In this document: in pieces, positions 24,701 to 36,900 of the stretch
Position numbering within the stretch: position 1 is the first letter of the stretch
Layout of the letters: each line of letters begins with the position of its first letter
DNA from: Romanomermis culicivorax
Taxonomy: Eukaryota > Nematoda > Enoplea > Mermithida > Mermithidae
Length of the DNA stretch: 64,000 nucleotides
Assembly: GCA_963922205.1 (NCBI GenBank)
Contig: CAWUHX010000081.1
Location: 186,001-250,000 of the forward strand
Direction: 5' to 3'
Position numbers and translations under genes: made by a program
Notes under the pieces: generated by a model
The model's input: only the letters and a program-made list of their open reading frames with translations
What the model was told of the DNA's origin: nothing
Database searches by the model: none

Positions 24701-27094
24701 GCTTTACCATATATCACATTTGACTGAAAATTTGTTATCATACTCATCCGAGCGTAAACAATTTTCTGAATAAAAAATTCTACAGTAAATGCAATTTTTA
24801 TCATTTTTCAAATTAATCACGTACAACACGAAGCAGCCCTAAAACTTACCTCTGTGCACTCGTCTTGGTCCTGCAAGTCAAATATCTTTGAACCATTGAC
24901 TGATTGGAGCCATAATTATACGTCCAAATGACGGAGGCTCCGAAAGTTAACGACCAAAAAGAATGTCTCTTGAGCGGATCGGCGTCTAAACTGGATCAAA
25001 AGATGTCTAAGTGCGCTTCGCACGTGTAAGAAAAATTGCATGATTTTCTCACTCAAAAAAATTGATTCTATTCGTCTTTTTCGCCGCATGGACGACATTC
25101 CAAAAACCGCCCAGTTCGTAGCAACCACATAAACTTATGGCCAACATTCCCCCAAGCATGACCAAAATCTGTAGAGCGTCGGTCCAAAGGACTGCTTTCA
25201 TTCCACCCTAAAATTAGGGTAATAGTACGAAAGTTCGTGCGCACTGAATGGGATTTTTTCTGAAGATCAAAATCAAAATTATGTTGGGCCCAGTCCGGCA
25301 ATGGTCATCTGATGTGGATGCTTGATTTTGAACCATGATCTATGATCCTTTGAATGAGTTTCCAAAAAACACACAATTGAAATGAAGTCCCTGTCATTCT
25401 ATGTTGTTTAGCGGATCACTTTACTATTGTTGTGTAGAAGGTGCAAACGACGCCCAGTGCCAGCACAGTATGACTCCATTTTATACCACTAGCTGCCTCA
25501 AGAGCCAGCGAAGGAGCGTACAAGCAAATTCCCATGTAAATCGTCTGAAAAATAAAAACATTTGAGAATGTTGGAAGTATGAATCGAAAAAAAACTTACT
25601 GACTGCACGTGAGCATTGAACGACGCTATTCTGCGAACAGATTTGTGAAATCTGATTTCTAGATACTGAAGAAGGAAATTTAATCTGTTTTTCGTATAAC
25701 AAATCAAAAAATGATAGTACTGTCATCAAAATCATTTACAGGAAGCTTCTAGCACTGCAGATTTTTCTGCATAAGTTGTCAAGGGTCAGTCGAGTATGCT
25801 CGCCGCAATTTCCAGCCCAATGTGACGTATGGTTTAGTATAAAACCGTAAAAATATGAAATAATGCTAGCCTTCCATTTTTATGAGTCAAGAATCAATTT
25901 TATTATTCGCATTTCAAGGATTTGAATCTACATTGTGAGGTCATAAATGAAGTAGCAGAATGTGATCGATAAAAAATACAAAGTCTCGACGAATCCAGCC
26001 ACCTTATGAACTTTTTAGTTAGCTGTGATATGCACCTTCTTGACTCAATACCCATTATCTGCGAAACTGGTTTCGATAGTGACATGCAAATTTCCGATAT
26101 TAAGATTTCGCAGTGTTTCGAAAGCTCGCACATGCATGCTGCAGCTTATTTCACAATTATACAGGAAAGTGACAAATTTTTCTCTAACGTCCGTGGTTTT
26201 TATTGGTCATGCGTATGATTGGTGCTTTTAGACCAAGTCTCAACCGTGAATGTTTTAGATTCCGCATTCAAGAGATTATTCCGAATTTCACTAATAATAC
26301 ATTGCGGATACTGTTATCATTATTTCTTTCTTAATTTCAACTCTGTTTTTATACTTCTGTTCGAATTAAACCCTGGGATATGTCGAGAATATGAAAAATA
26401 AAAAAACAGCATCTGGGAGTTTCAAATATCTAGTGAAAGTGTGACACATTTGATCAGATTAATTTCAAGACAGAATTCTGAGTATGATGTTTTGGTCACA
26501 CTGTGTACGACCGAACCGGAAATACTATCAGAGAGTCTAGCTTTTTATGGTTTGTCGAATTTTCATGAATTTTGTGACATTTTTGCCATGGAATGAGCAA
26601 GAGATTATACCCTTCAGTGCTAATCACTCGATTCTAAGCCATAAAGCTGTGATTCATCGGCAGCCACGGTAACTATTTATATGAAATTTTACTACAACAA
26701 ATTGGCTATGCTGTTATACATGCAGTGAGCAGACCGTTTTTCAGACCACCCTACGCGGTAAGAAACTAACTTCGTACGCGCTGGTCAATTTAAGGTCGTA
26801 CAAAATTGGCAAAACGATCGTCGAAGACAAAGTTATCGAAATCAAGTAAGCCAAAATTATCGTCCAATACATCGTACCGTAGAAATAGAGCTCTGACGTT
26901 AGACCCAGAATCGAAATGGCCGACAATATCGTGGCCATCAGGGACATGGCTACGGGGAAAACGGGCATATTCCGATCGGCCATCAAAAATTCTCGATTCG
27001 TCCTCTGTCGACCGCCTCGACAAGCGTGGTAAAATCCAACGGCTGCCGAAGATACCAAAATGGCCACGAAAACCACGTAATCCGCAATTTGCAT
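21795..27094 (-). CDS. SLC5-family sodium/solute symporter, copy A
   Basis: Eleven exons in coding order: 26771-27094, 25600-25665, 25425-25544, 25053-25207, 24850-24990, 23500-23629, 23356-23444, 23086-23287, 22269-22355, 21923-22214 and 21795-21868. They give 559 residues. The protein is a multi-pass plasma-membrane Na+-coupled transporter closest in motif to the SMCT/SMVT branch (monocarboxylates or vitamins); the substrate cannot be told. Evidence includes DYVVF in TM1, [72 protein letters not shown], and [20 protein letters not shown], which carries the Ser pair expected at the Na2 site. The last exon follows a 54-bp intron and adds a short tail ending SQAIE. Copy B lies 828 bp upstream in the same direction with the same exon phases, so this is a tandem duplication. 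Confidence 0.93.
22485..22703. mobile_element. TTAA-flanked MITE in SLC5 copy A
   Basis: 219 bp inside the intron between the exons at 23086-23287 and 22269-22355. The terminal inverted repeats are GGCTCATTCGTACTTGC at the left and GGCTCATTTATACTTGC at the right, flanked by TTAA at 22481-22484 and 22704-22707. TTAA targets are typical of piggyBac and Kolobok families. The arms continue as a partial palindrome ('ggaacgga...tccgttcc'). Confidence 0.75.
24271..24812. repeat. Two degenerate TATAGTCTG-family MITE copies
   Basis: 24271-24452 ends in 'aatttcaagaaagactatag', an inverted family end. 24629-24812 begins 'ctgcttttattaaaatgtttccaaataat'. Both lie in the intron between SLC5 copy A exons 24850-24990 and 23500-23629. 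A further fragment is at about 25740-25885. Confidence 0.5.
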
Positions 27095-27921
27095 ATTTTT
27101 GAATGCTTATGGGACGAAAAATTTGAGAAAGTTCTTCTGTAACGGTTCGCCAGGAATAACAAATACTGGTTTTTCACAAGGACATGATGGCAAGAGAAAA
27201 TTTGGTTGAAAACCATAAAAATAGACCAGAAAGTAAAAAACGAGTTTCACTGATGAGAATGCGTTTCTCCTCTACTTTTCAAGAGTTCTACAGTTTGGAT
27301 TCGGCTTCCAAATGTTTCAGTGGCGCCTCAACGAACCAGATCCCTCAATTTTTTTTGTTTAGAATTACAGAAAAGATCTTCACAGAAAAAAAGATCAATG
27401 CGGAAAACTAAATACTAAGATTCTAGAACATGAAATTTCATACTAGTGCACTTCCAATAAATTTGAAATTTAATCTTTATTATTGTTTGCTTTTCATGAA
27501 CAAGTTATGCGGCAAAAATGCGTTTCTCGTATCTATAGTCTGTTTTTTGTTACATGCTTGTAAATTGAATAATGACAAAAAATAAATACCGCCCTCAAAG
27601 TCTTTTACATCAAACTTTTATCGTAGGATTTTTACTCAAAAATGGTGAGGGTTGGTAAAGTAAGCTCGCAAATTTTCAGTCCTATGAGACATATGGTTTA
27701 GCAGAAAATAGCAAAATGTGCAACAGCACTTGCAATTAGGGCGTTTTCAAGAAAAGACGGCCTTGAAGAGATAACCTCACTTTTTTGAAAGTAAAAATGC
27801 ATCTCATGCTTCATGAAAACCGAAAAACACGAGGATAATGGTCGAAATTCGTTATATTTTTCAAGTTAACAATTTTTTGATATTTATTTCTCAAAATGAT
27901 ATTCGGAAAGAAAAATGACGA
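27095..27921. promoter_or_regulatory. Upstream region of SLC5 copy A, with a motif shared with copy B
   Basis: On the minus strand, the sequence GAACCGTTACAGAAG lies about 50 bases before the copy A start codon (27135-27150). Copy B has ATAACCGTTCCAGAGA at the matching distance (38574-38590). Each ends in a CAG with a short pyrimidine stretch, so it may be a 5'-UTR or spliced-leader acceptor kept since the duplication. A degenerate TATAGTCTG MITE occupies 27535-27760. Confidence 0.4.
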
Positions 27922-30900
27922 TCATGCCATTAATAAAGACATGCGTTCGCCGCCTGCTTTTTCCTCAAACTGACCATCCCATTTACTAGGATAAATATCA
28001 AGTCTGAGGTCCGGCTTGTCGCTGGATTTCTGGCACGGGTACACTTTTTGTAGAAGGCCGCGGGATGCAGAACTTGCCGATGTTTTGAAGTTCTCAATAT
28101 TGTCCGAACTCATGTCGTTCAGAAGAAAGCATTTATTACTGAATGCAGAAACAAAAAAAAGATAGGTCGTGTAGCGCGTTATTTCACGATTTGCATCTCC
28201 ATAACCTGAAAGTAAATTATGGGAAGTTATCATTGGGTTTCTAGCAGTTCATGGTTATTCAAAAGTTTTACTGTGCTCAATATAAAGTTCGAACTTTGAC
28301 AGTACTTTCGTCAACTCGATCAAGGCTTTGTGCATCTATAGACCATTTTTTCCGAACGAGCCTTGGATCGCTATTTTTATCAGATTAACTGCAGCAGTTC
28401 AGGTCTATAGTCTGTTTTTCTTGAAATGCTTCTAAATAATGAAAGTGGAAAGCAAGTACTATTTCAGATTTTCACGATTTTCTGATAAACAATATATCAT
28501 ATAAGAATGAAAATTTGTGAGCGTACTGACCTAACTTTTAACAACTTTTCGAGAGAAAAATTTATAGTAGGAGTCTATATAAACGATTTTGACAACGATA
28601 TTGATTTGTGTCACTTTTCTATTTGGAAGCATTTTATAAAAAACAGACTATAATTTTTTAACGTTAAGGCTTATTTCAAAATAAATGCACCACGGAGGCA
28701 GAACCCAAGAAACAAAAGGCGATGTGGAAGTCCTTGCAACGTTTTTCTCAAAGTAGCTGATGGAAAATTAGTTTTTTCGAAACCTGCAGTTTACAGTGGA
28801 TAAATTGACAAAAGTCTATTTTATTGTGTTAAAAGCCTGCAAAACTCTAAAGTCACATAAAAATTTCGAAAAAAATTTAAAAATTTGGGAACTACGCCCC
28901 TGTATAATCGAACATTGGCTGGCTGGTCTAAACACAAAGCTTTTACCGATGAAATAAAGTGCAACTGAAAGGTCCAAAACATTTAAAAAAACATCAACTA
29001 AATGAGCTGCACAAATTTTGCAGAGATAAAGCATTGTGTTTAGAGTTTTCGTTGGGAAGCTAATTCTTCTGACAACTGTTTTTTGAGTCAGTTATAGCAT
29101 AAAAATTATAATTTCACCCATAGCATTTTTAAAATTCTTTAAAATTTTAGAATTTCAGGTTTGTAAGCTATAGCTTCTTAACAGTTTTCAATGATATGCT
29201 CCTAGATGTTAGTCATGAAGATCTTTTCATACGTTATATAGCCGTTTCTATAAAGTATTTATGCGTATGCAGACATACTTTTGCAACCCATGAAATCAGT
29301 TGCAATGAAGAAAAATAAAGGCCCATCTATACTTTTTTCTCGAAAATTTGTCGCAAGTGATTGTAACGATTAAAATCGAACGAATCCCTCATTTTTTCTG
29401 TGCGCAAGAAAAATCTTGACGAATTCTATCTAGTGAACTATAATTTGCAAAAAAAATTTGCATAGTGTTGCAGAAATCGGCTATTTTGTAAGCGTCTTGC
29501 GTCAAAGCTAGATTTAAAGCACACAGTAGATATTTGTTGAACGTGTTTGGTATCTTTCGATCGGTAATTTCAATATCTACCTTGCGATGTGTTATATGCT
29601 GAAATTGCTCCAATACTTCAAGAGTAAATGGCTTGCGTACATTTTTTAGCGAAAAAATTATAGATAGGCCTTAAGTAATAGCTCGTGCTATTGACCTTCG
29701 TGCATCTTGACCAGAACATTTTCGTTTAACTTACAACTCTGCTTCATTATCATCATATATGTCATACGAATACTTACAGGTGCTTTATTATTGTGGTCAC
29801 TTCTGCTCCCGGTAGTAAATTGAGGCCGACTACTGCAAGCTATAGACGATATAGTTTATGCTCGATGCATTATGTTAGTGAATGTTGACATACCGTTGCT
29901 AAATTGACTGACCACCAGTGAAACGGTCAGCGTCCACAAAACGGCCCAGACTCCTTGATACATATACGAAATGTGGTAAAGATCGAAATCGAATTCGGAA
30001 CTGGTGTTAGCCGGCCGCAAAGTTTTATCAAAGTATGCACTTGAGAAATTACGATTCATGAACAAATTGCCAGTTTCATTGATGCACCCTGCCGTCGAAA
30101 GCGGTGCCGTTACCGAGAGTCGTCGGAAAACATAACTGCCGCTTGCTTGATAGACGGACATCACTTCGCCAACGATAAGGCCGGAAAGAGCTCCCTATGA
30201 AACCGTACGAGTATAAGGATATATAGACCGGGTGTAGCTCAGTATAATCTTTTTCTCAATGTGCCTGAAAGATGCTCATGCAAATAACGTAAAGATATGT
30301 GTAGACATTTTCCCGAGTTGGCTGTGGCAGTTAGGCGAACAAGGCCTACGAGGCAGGTTTATTGTCTGCTCACCGATGTTTTGGGATTATTTTTCTTTCT
30401 GATGCTCATTTGAAAATGGATAGACTATAGAGCAAAGTTGGAAGGAGCTGAGGCAGAAGGAGACGATTTTGAAAATTGAGTAAGGCGAAGATCGACAACC
30501 TGGATATCCAAATCCGATAACTCGGATGTCCGATTCCGACTCGGACAAGCAAGTTTTTCGGATAACGATAAGGATTCGGTGTAGTCAAAAAATGGAGACA
30601 TCCCATTACTAACTTGGTCAGCTTCAGATTCTTATTGTTACAGCCAGCTGGACGCGTAGAAGGATCAAGATGCCCAGTATTGTTTGCAGCGGACAATAAC
30701 AGAATAATTGGAACATGAACTTTGATAAGAATGCAGTTGATGTCCATAAGTGTTCTTTGTGGCTTGCTGCAGATCCTCCTGAACCCCCCCCCCCCAGTAG
30801 CCCGTTCGCTGGTCCTCAGCCCCACATGAGCGTGGGGACGTAGTTGGGGTTAGACCTCAGCCAGAAAATGTTTGACCTCCCCTAAATGAGGACTTTTCAA

Positions 30901-33900
30901 GGCTAGCAGAAACATTTTCTTTCAAAGCGCATGCATCAGTCAAAAGACTTCGTTGAAACTGTCCAGCAGAATTCTTTTTTTAAAATCAAAATAGTAATGG
31001 TATAACGAAAGAAATATTTTTTTGCTTTCTTTTGAATAAAAATGTCACCTGTGTCGTTTATACTATTGGTTTTCTTCCGAAAAAGTCATTTACTCCAATG
31101 AGATCTGTAGAAGAATCCGAGTAGATCTCTCATATGATCATAAATGAAGCCATGTGATGACTTTGCTGGTAAAGAAACAACTTCAGTTTGCAAAGATTAC
31201 CAAGAGAAAGAAGAAAATGAACAAAGCGAAAAAATAGCATTTTTAGAACATTTTCCTCCCTTACTTTCCATGTGGCCCACGAACACAGCATACCAAGGAG
31301 GAAAGTAGCCATAATGGGTCCTCCGATTGAGCCAAACAAAGAAAAACATGCCTGAATAAACTCGAAATTTTATAGAGTTCAATTAATCATGACCAACTCA
31401 CTTGAATCAGATTACCTAATGTCGATGCCGCCATCGCGATCATAACAACCACTGTCCCGTAGCCAACAACCAAAAATTTGGAAAATAACGCACTGTCGTC
31501 GTTTTCAGTGCAAAACTTGATCTTGGAATACGGTTTAATAAAATCTTCCAATGTTACAGTGACCAGGGCGTTCACGCCCGAAGATAGAGTGCTGAAAATT
31601 CAGAATTCATAGAGGTTATTTTAGGGACTTTTAAAAAATTACTGCTTTTTTAGTGAAATATGTAAATTTGTATATATTTATATTTCCTTTATCATTTTCT
31701 TTTTTTTCTTTTTATCGTTCTTGCAATACCTCTCCATTAACATTTTTTGATCAATTTGTCTCGTTATATCAAAGTTTTCGTTTTTACATTCATTTTCGAT
31801 GTGACCATTGTCAGAAAAAAGTTCAACGTTTCGTCATTATTTTATGGGTGAGCCTGCCATCAAAATATTGAATCTTTAGTTGATTAGCTAAACATACTGT
31901 CAATAAACTACCTTACATTAAACTTTAATACCTCATGGCTCCACTGAATATTGAGGCAACAAAAAGGCCCGTGAATCCAGGAATGTGACCAAAGTTGTCA
32001 ATGACGTAAAATGGTAGAATCTAAGCTTATAAAAATAGAAAGTATTGATGGTATGCACAATTTGAGATTTACTTGATCATTTTTGTTTATCAGGTTCACT
32101 GACAGTGGATCACAGTCTTTATAGCGAGTATAGGCGACAAGTCCGGCGAATCCGCATAAGAATAGCAGCAAAATCAGACCGGGTAAGTTTAGCCAAAGAG
32201 CACTAAGAAAAAAACTAAATAGTCATATAAACATGTTAAAGATTGATGTCTCTTCTGCAGTCACATTTGCGCATTTCTTTTTGTCTTGCAAGTCAAATAC
32301 CGTTGCACTTGCGACTGATTGGAACCGTAAATAACAAGCCACGTTACAGAGCCACCCAGGACTAAGGACCAAACTGAATGCCTTTTTAGAGGACTGACGT
32401 CCAAACTGAATATTAAATGGTAAAATAAGAGGCGTTTAGCATGAAAATTAAAAAAGGAGCAGTATACTCCGAAAATTCGATGCGATTCGCGGCTTTGGCT
32501 GCCGAAAATACCCTCCCTATTCCGCCCATTTGCCAGCATCCACAAACGACAACGGCCAGCATGCCGCCGAACATAACTACAATTTGGAGCACATCTGTCC
32601 ACATAACTGCTTTCATTCCGCCCTAAAGAATGCTATGTGTGTGTGATACAACTAAATGCAGCCAGTAAGCTCACCAGTGTAGTGTATGAAGTACAGACGA
32701 AACCGAGCACTAAAACTGAATGCGACCACGGTATGTCAGTCACTGCTTCCAACGCCAAGGCTGGGGCGTACAACACTATGCCCAAGAAAACTGTCTAAAA
32801 CGACGAGACGTTTCTTGATACTAACGATAAGGAATTCAAGTCAAGCACTGACCATCTGTACAATAGAGCTTAGCGACGCTGCTATTCGAACTGATCTGTG
32901 AAATCTTCTCTCGAGATACTATAAAAGAGCATTGCTGCATATAACTCCATATTCAGCGTTTCCAAAAACCTGCTGCTATCAAGTTTAGCAAGTAAATCGA
33001 TTACCCAATCTACTCACATTTATGGCTTTGGAATTACACGTATGCACCACATTCTGATCTGTGTCAGGTTTCATTAGAAAGACCTAAGCTGCAAAAGAGT
33101 TGCAGCCCAAACTGTTAGCTTAACTCTATATGCTATACCATTGCTGTTGGTACAGCTCAGTTGCAGCTTGACCCATACACATAACGTGTCGAGAAAATTC
33201 TGCTGCAGCTTAGTTGGAACTTATATGAAACCGACCCTGCACTTAAAAATAATGAAGTGCCGCCTTTTGGAATTAATTTGTTTTTCTAGAAATGCTTCTA
33301 AATAATGAAAGTGGAAAGCAAGTAGTATTTCAGATTTTCACGATTTTCTGATAAACAATTTATCGTATAGGACTAGAAATTTGTGAGCGTACTGATCTCA
33401 CCATTAAAAACTTTTCGAGTGAAACATTTTACGGTGAGAGCTCTATGTAAACGATTTTGACGACAGCACTGATTTGTGTCACTTTTCTATTTGGAAGCAT
33501 TTTATAAAAAGCAGACTATACATATACATTAAAGAGTAGCCAGCAGTATTCATAATTTTTATGTATATTTTACTGTAAAAAGCCTAAGTTGAATTGACTC
33601 TTTCATTTCTGAGTATCAGTCATTAATTTCGATTACCAGGATGAACTGTATAGTCAAACCTGCGTTTTTCTAAAATTTTCAATACATGCTTCATTGGACC
33701 AAGCGCATGAAAATTCTGTCTTGACACAATTTTTTTAGACAGTGAGCTCGTTAAAATTTTGATTTTAAAATTAGACTGTTTATTGGTATTTTATTTCAAA
33801 CTTGTTCATTCTTCCAGAATATGTCATAAAATAATCCATGATGAAAACCGAAATTAGTTTGTCTTGTGTTCGGACAAATGAAAGTTATCTTGTTCTTCTC

Positions 33901-36900
33901 CTGAATCTAAAAAAATACAAGCGTAATGACAGATATCTCAATCATTATATGGAATTGGAAAAGAAATAAAGTTATACGTGTGATGCCAAAGTAATTTTTT
34001 TGTCGAAAAAATCGAGATATATGTTTTGCACGATATTTACTGTCGTGTACTTTATGGTTGGTAATTTTTTGGATCACCTCCTTGACTTGTGAATAATTAA
34101 CAATATTAAAAAATATCAATGTAAATTACTGAGACGATTCATAGCCCGTTCGATAGAGTAAGATTCTGTTACAATTCGCCGGTAAAGTGACTAAATGATA
34201 GACGCAGAGAAAACCAGAAAAGTAAGTTCAATTTGATGGCGATGTTCGCTCAGCGGAAAAGGTTGTACCGTAAAAAATGCAAAATTTCTTCATAAGAATG
34301 GGAAAGACCAAAATCATTGAGAGAGATGCTTATCTATATTGTCGATTTGGACAGAACTTCGTCAATACCTGGGTGTTAACTCGAGAAGTTTTGACTACTT
34401 AACCGGGTAATTGAAGCAAATTTTCAGCTGTTCTGTTTGCTGCTCACTGACAAAAAATTTTTCATTGATTACAAGCAATACAAGTTTCTTCCGTTCTATT
34501 CAATTTTGGCGTCCGTCCCAATCTGCCATCCGTCCCAACTTGGCGTCCGTCCTAACTTGACGTTCGTCTCAACTTGGCGTCCACTGTTGAAGGAAAAGCT
34601 CCTTACTTGGCGTCTGTCCTAATTTGGCGTCTATTCCCAACTTGGCGTTCAATGCATTATAAAACCAAAGTTAAATTGATTCTGACGTTTTTTCCTCTTT
34701 TAATCTTTCGAATTTATTTTTATTTCTTCTTTGTCTTTAATTTTATTACGTATTATCTTTTTTTTCCTCCAATTATGGTAGGTACCCCTATCCATATTGT
34801 ATCGATTCATCGAATGTCCCTATTCCTCCAAAGTCCCAATTCTTCGTATAGTGCTTAAGATTTTATCTACAAAGTTCCGTTTTACCGAAAGTCCCGATTC
34901 CTCGAAATTTTTTTTTCAAAAATTCCCCGTTTCCTCGAAAACAATAAATGTGCAGCTTTAAATTTACCATTTTGTAACACGAAGATTCCCACGATATAAA
35001 ATTCCCCCCGTCGCTTAAGCCTAAGCCTGAATATAAGCCCTAAGCCTAAGCCTAAGCCTGAGCCTGAGCCTGAGCCAAAGCCTAAGCCTAAGCCTAAGCC
35101 TAAACCTAAGCCTAAGCCTAAGCCTAAGCCTAAGCCTAAGCCTAAGCCTAAGCCAAAGCCAAAGCCAAAGCCAAAGCCAAAGCCAAAGCCTAAGCCTAAG
35201 CCTAAGCCTGAGTCTAAGCCTAAGCCTAAGCCTTAGCCCAGGCCTAAGCCTAAGCCTAAGCCTAAGCCTAAGCCTAAGCCTAAGCCTAAGCCTAAGCCTA
35301 AGCCTAACCCTAAGACTAAGCCTAAGCCTAAGCCTAAGCCTAAGCCTAAGCCTAAGCCTAAGCCTAAGCCTAAGCCTAAGCCTAAGCCTAAGCCTAAGCC
35401 TAAGCCTAAGCCTAAGCCTAAGCCTAACCCTAACCCTAACCAGAAGCCTAAGCATAAGATTAAGCCTAAGCCTAAGCCTAAGCCTAAGCCTAAGCCTAAG
35501 CCTAAGCCTAAGCCTAAGCCTAAGCCTAAGCCTAAGCCTAAGCCTAAGCCTAAGCCTGAGTCTAAGCCTAAGCCTAAGCCTTAGCCCAAGCCTAAGCCTG
35601 AGTCTAAGCCTAAGCCTAAGCCTAAGCCTAAGCCTAATCCTAAGCCTAAGCCTTAGCATAAGCCTAAGCCTAAGCCTAAGCCTAAGCCTAAGCCTAAGCC
35701 TAAGCCTAAGCCTAACCCTAACCCTAACCAGAAGCCTAAGCCTAAGATTAAGCCTAAGCCTAAGCCTAAGCCTAAGCCTAAGCCTAAGCCTAAGCCTAAG
35801 CCTAAGCCTAAGCCTAAGCCTAAGCCTAAGCCTAAGCCTAAGCCTAAGCCTAAGCCTAAGCCTAACCCTAACCCTAACCCTAACCATCAGCCTAAGCCTA
35901 AGCCTAAGCTTAACCCTAAGCCTAAGCCTAAGCCTAAGCCTAAGCCTAAGCCTAAGCCTAAGCCTGAGCCTAAGCCTAAGCCTATACCTAAGCCTAAGCC
36001 TAAGCTTAAGCCTAAGTCTAAGCCTAAGCCTAAGCCTAAGCCTAAGCCTAAGCCTAAGCCTAAGCCTAAGCCTGAGTCTAAGCCTACGCCTACGCCTAAG
36101 CCTAAGCCTAAGCCTAAGCCTAAGCCTAAGCCTAAGCCTAAGCCTAAGCCTAAGCCTTAGCCTAAGCCGAAGCCTAAGCCTAAGCCTAAGCCTAAGCCTA
36201 AGCCTTAGCTTAAGCCTTAGCCTAAGCCTAAGGCTAAGCCTAAGCTTAAGCCTAAGCCTAAGCCTAAGCCTAAGCCTAAGCCTAAGCCTAAGCCTAAGCC
36301 TAAGCCTGAGCCTAAGCCTAAGCATCAAAGTAGAGCACTCCAAAAATAATCAGAAATGTTCATGGATGGCCATCAACAAAAAATCTTAATGCTGTTGGAT
36401 CTATCATCAAATATGGTAATTTTGAAATTGTAGTATTTACGATCGAATTTACAGACGTTTCAAGAAAATCGATCTGTTTGTATATGCACTTTGGATGAAC
36501 TGGGATTTGTGATGCACCAATGTTCGATGAATCATAAAGTTTATCTTCCCTTCGAGGAATCGGGACTGTCGAGGAATCGGGAAAGCATTTTCATGATGCA
36601 CTAAGGCATGTTTCGAGGAATCGAGAATTTTTCTAACTTTTCGAGGTATCGGGACTTTACCAATAGACCGTTGGAACTTTATGTCGTGGGAACCCTCACG
36701 TTACAGAATGGTAAATTTAAACCTGCTCATTTATTATTTTCGTGGAAACGGGATTTTTTGAAAAAAAAAATTTCGAGTAATCGGGACTTTCGCTAAAACG
36801 AGACTTTGTAGATAAAATCTTGATCACCATTCGAAAAATCGGGATTTTCGAGGGATTGAGACTTTCGGCGAATCGGGACGTTCGAGGAATAGGGACATTC

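Noticed and set aside
29389-29613. 74-codon minus-strand open frame between the two SLC5 copies
   Set aside because: No family similarity; it lies in what would be an intron on the long-tail route of copy B.
35010-36325. Interpreting the TTAGGC array as a real chromosome end or fusion point
   Set aside because: Unique gene sequence (SLC5 copy B exons) continues on both sides in one transcript, and the array is framed by matching inverted repeats.
35021-36343. 440-codon minus-strand open frame of alternating Leu-Arg
   Set aside because: It is the translation of the TTAGGC hexamer array, where two of three frames are open by construction; it is not a protein gene.
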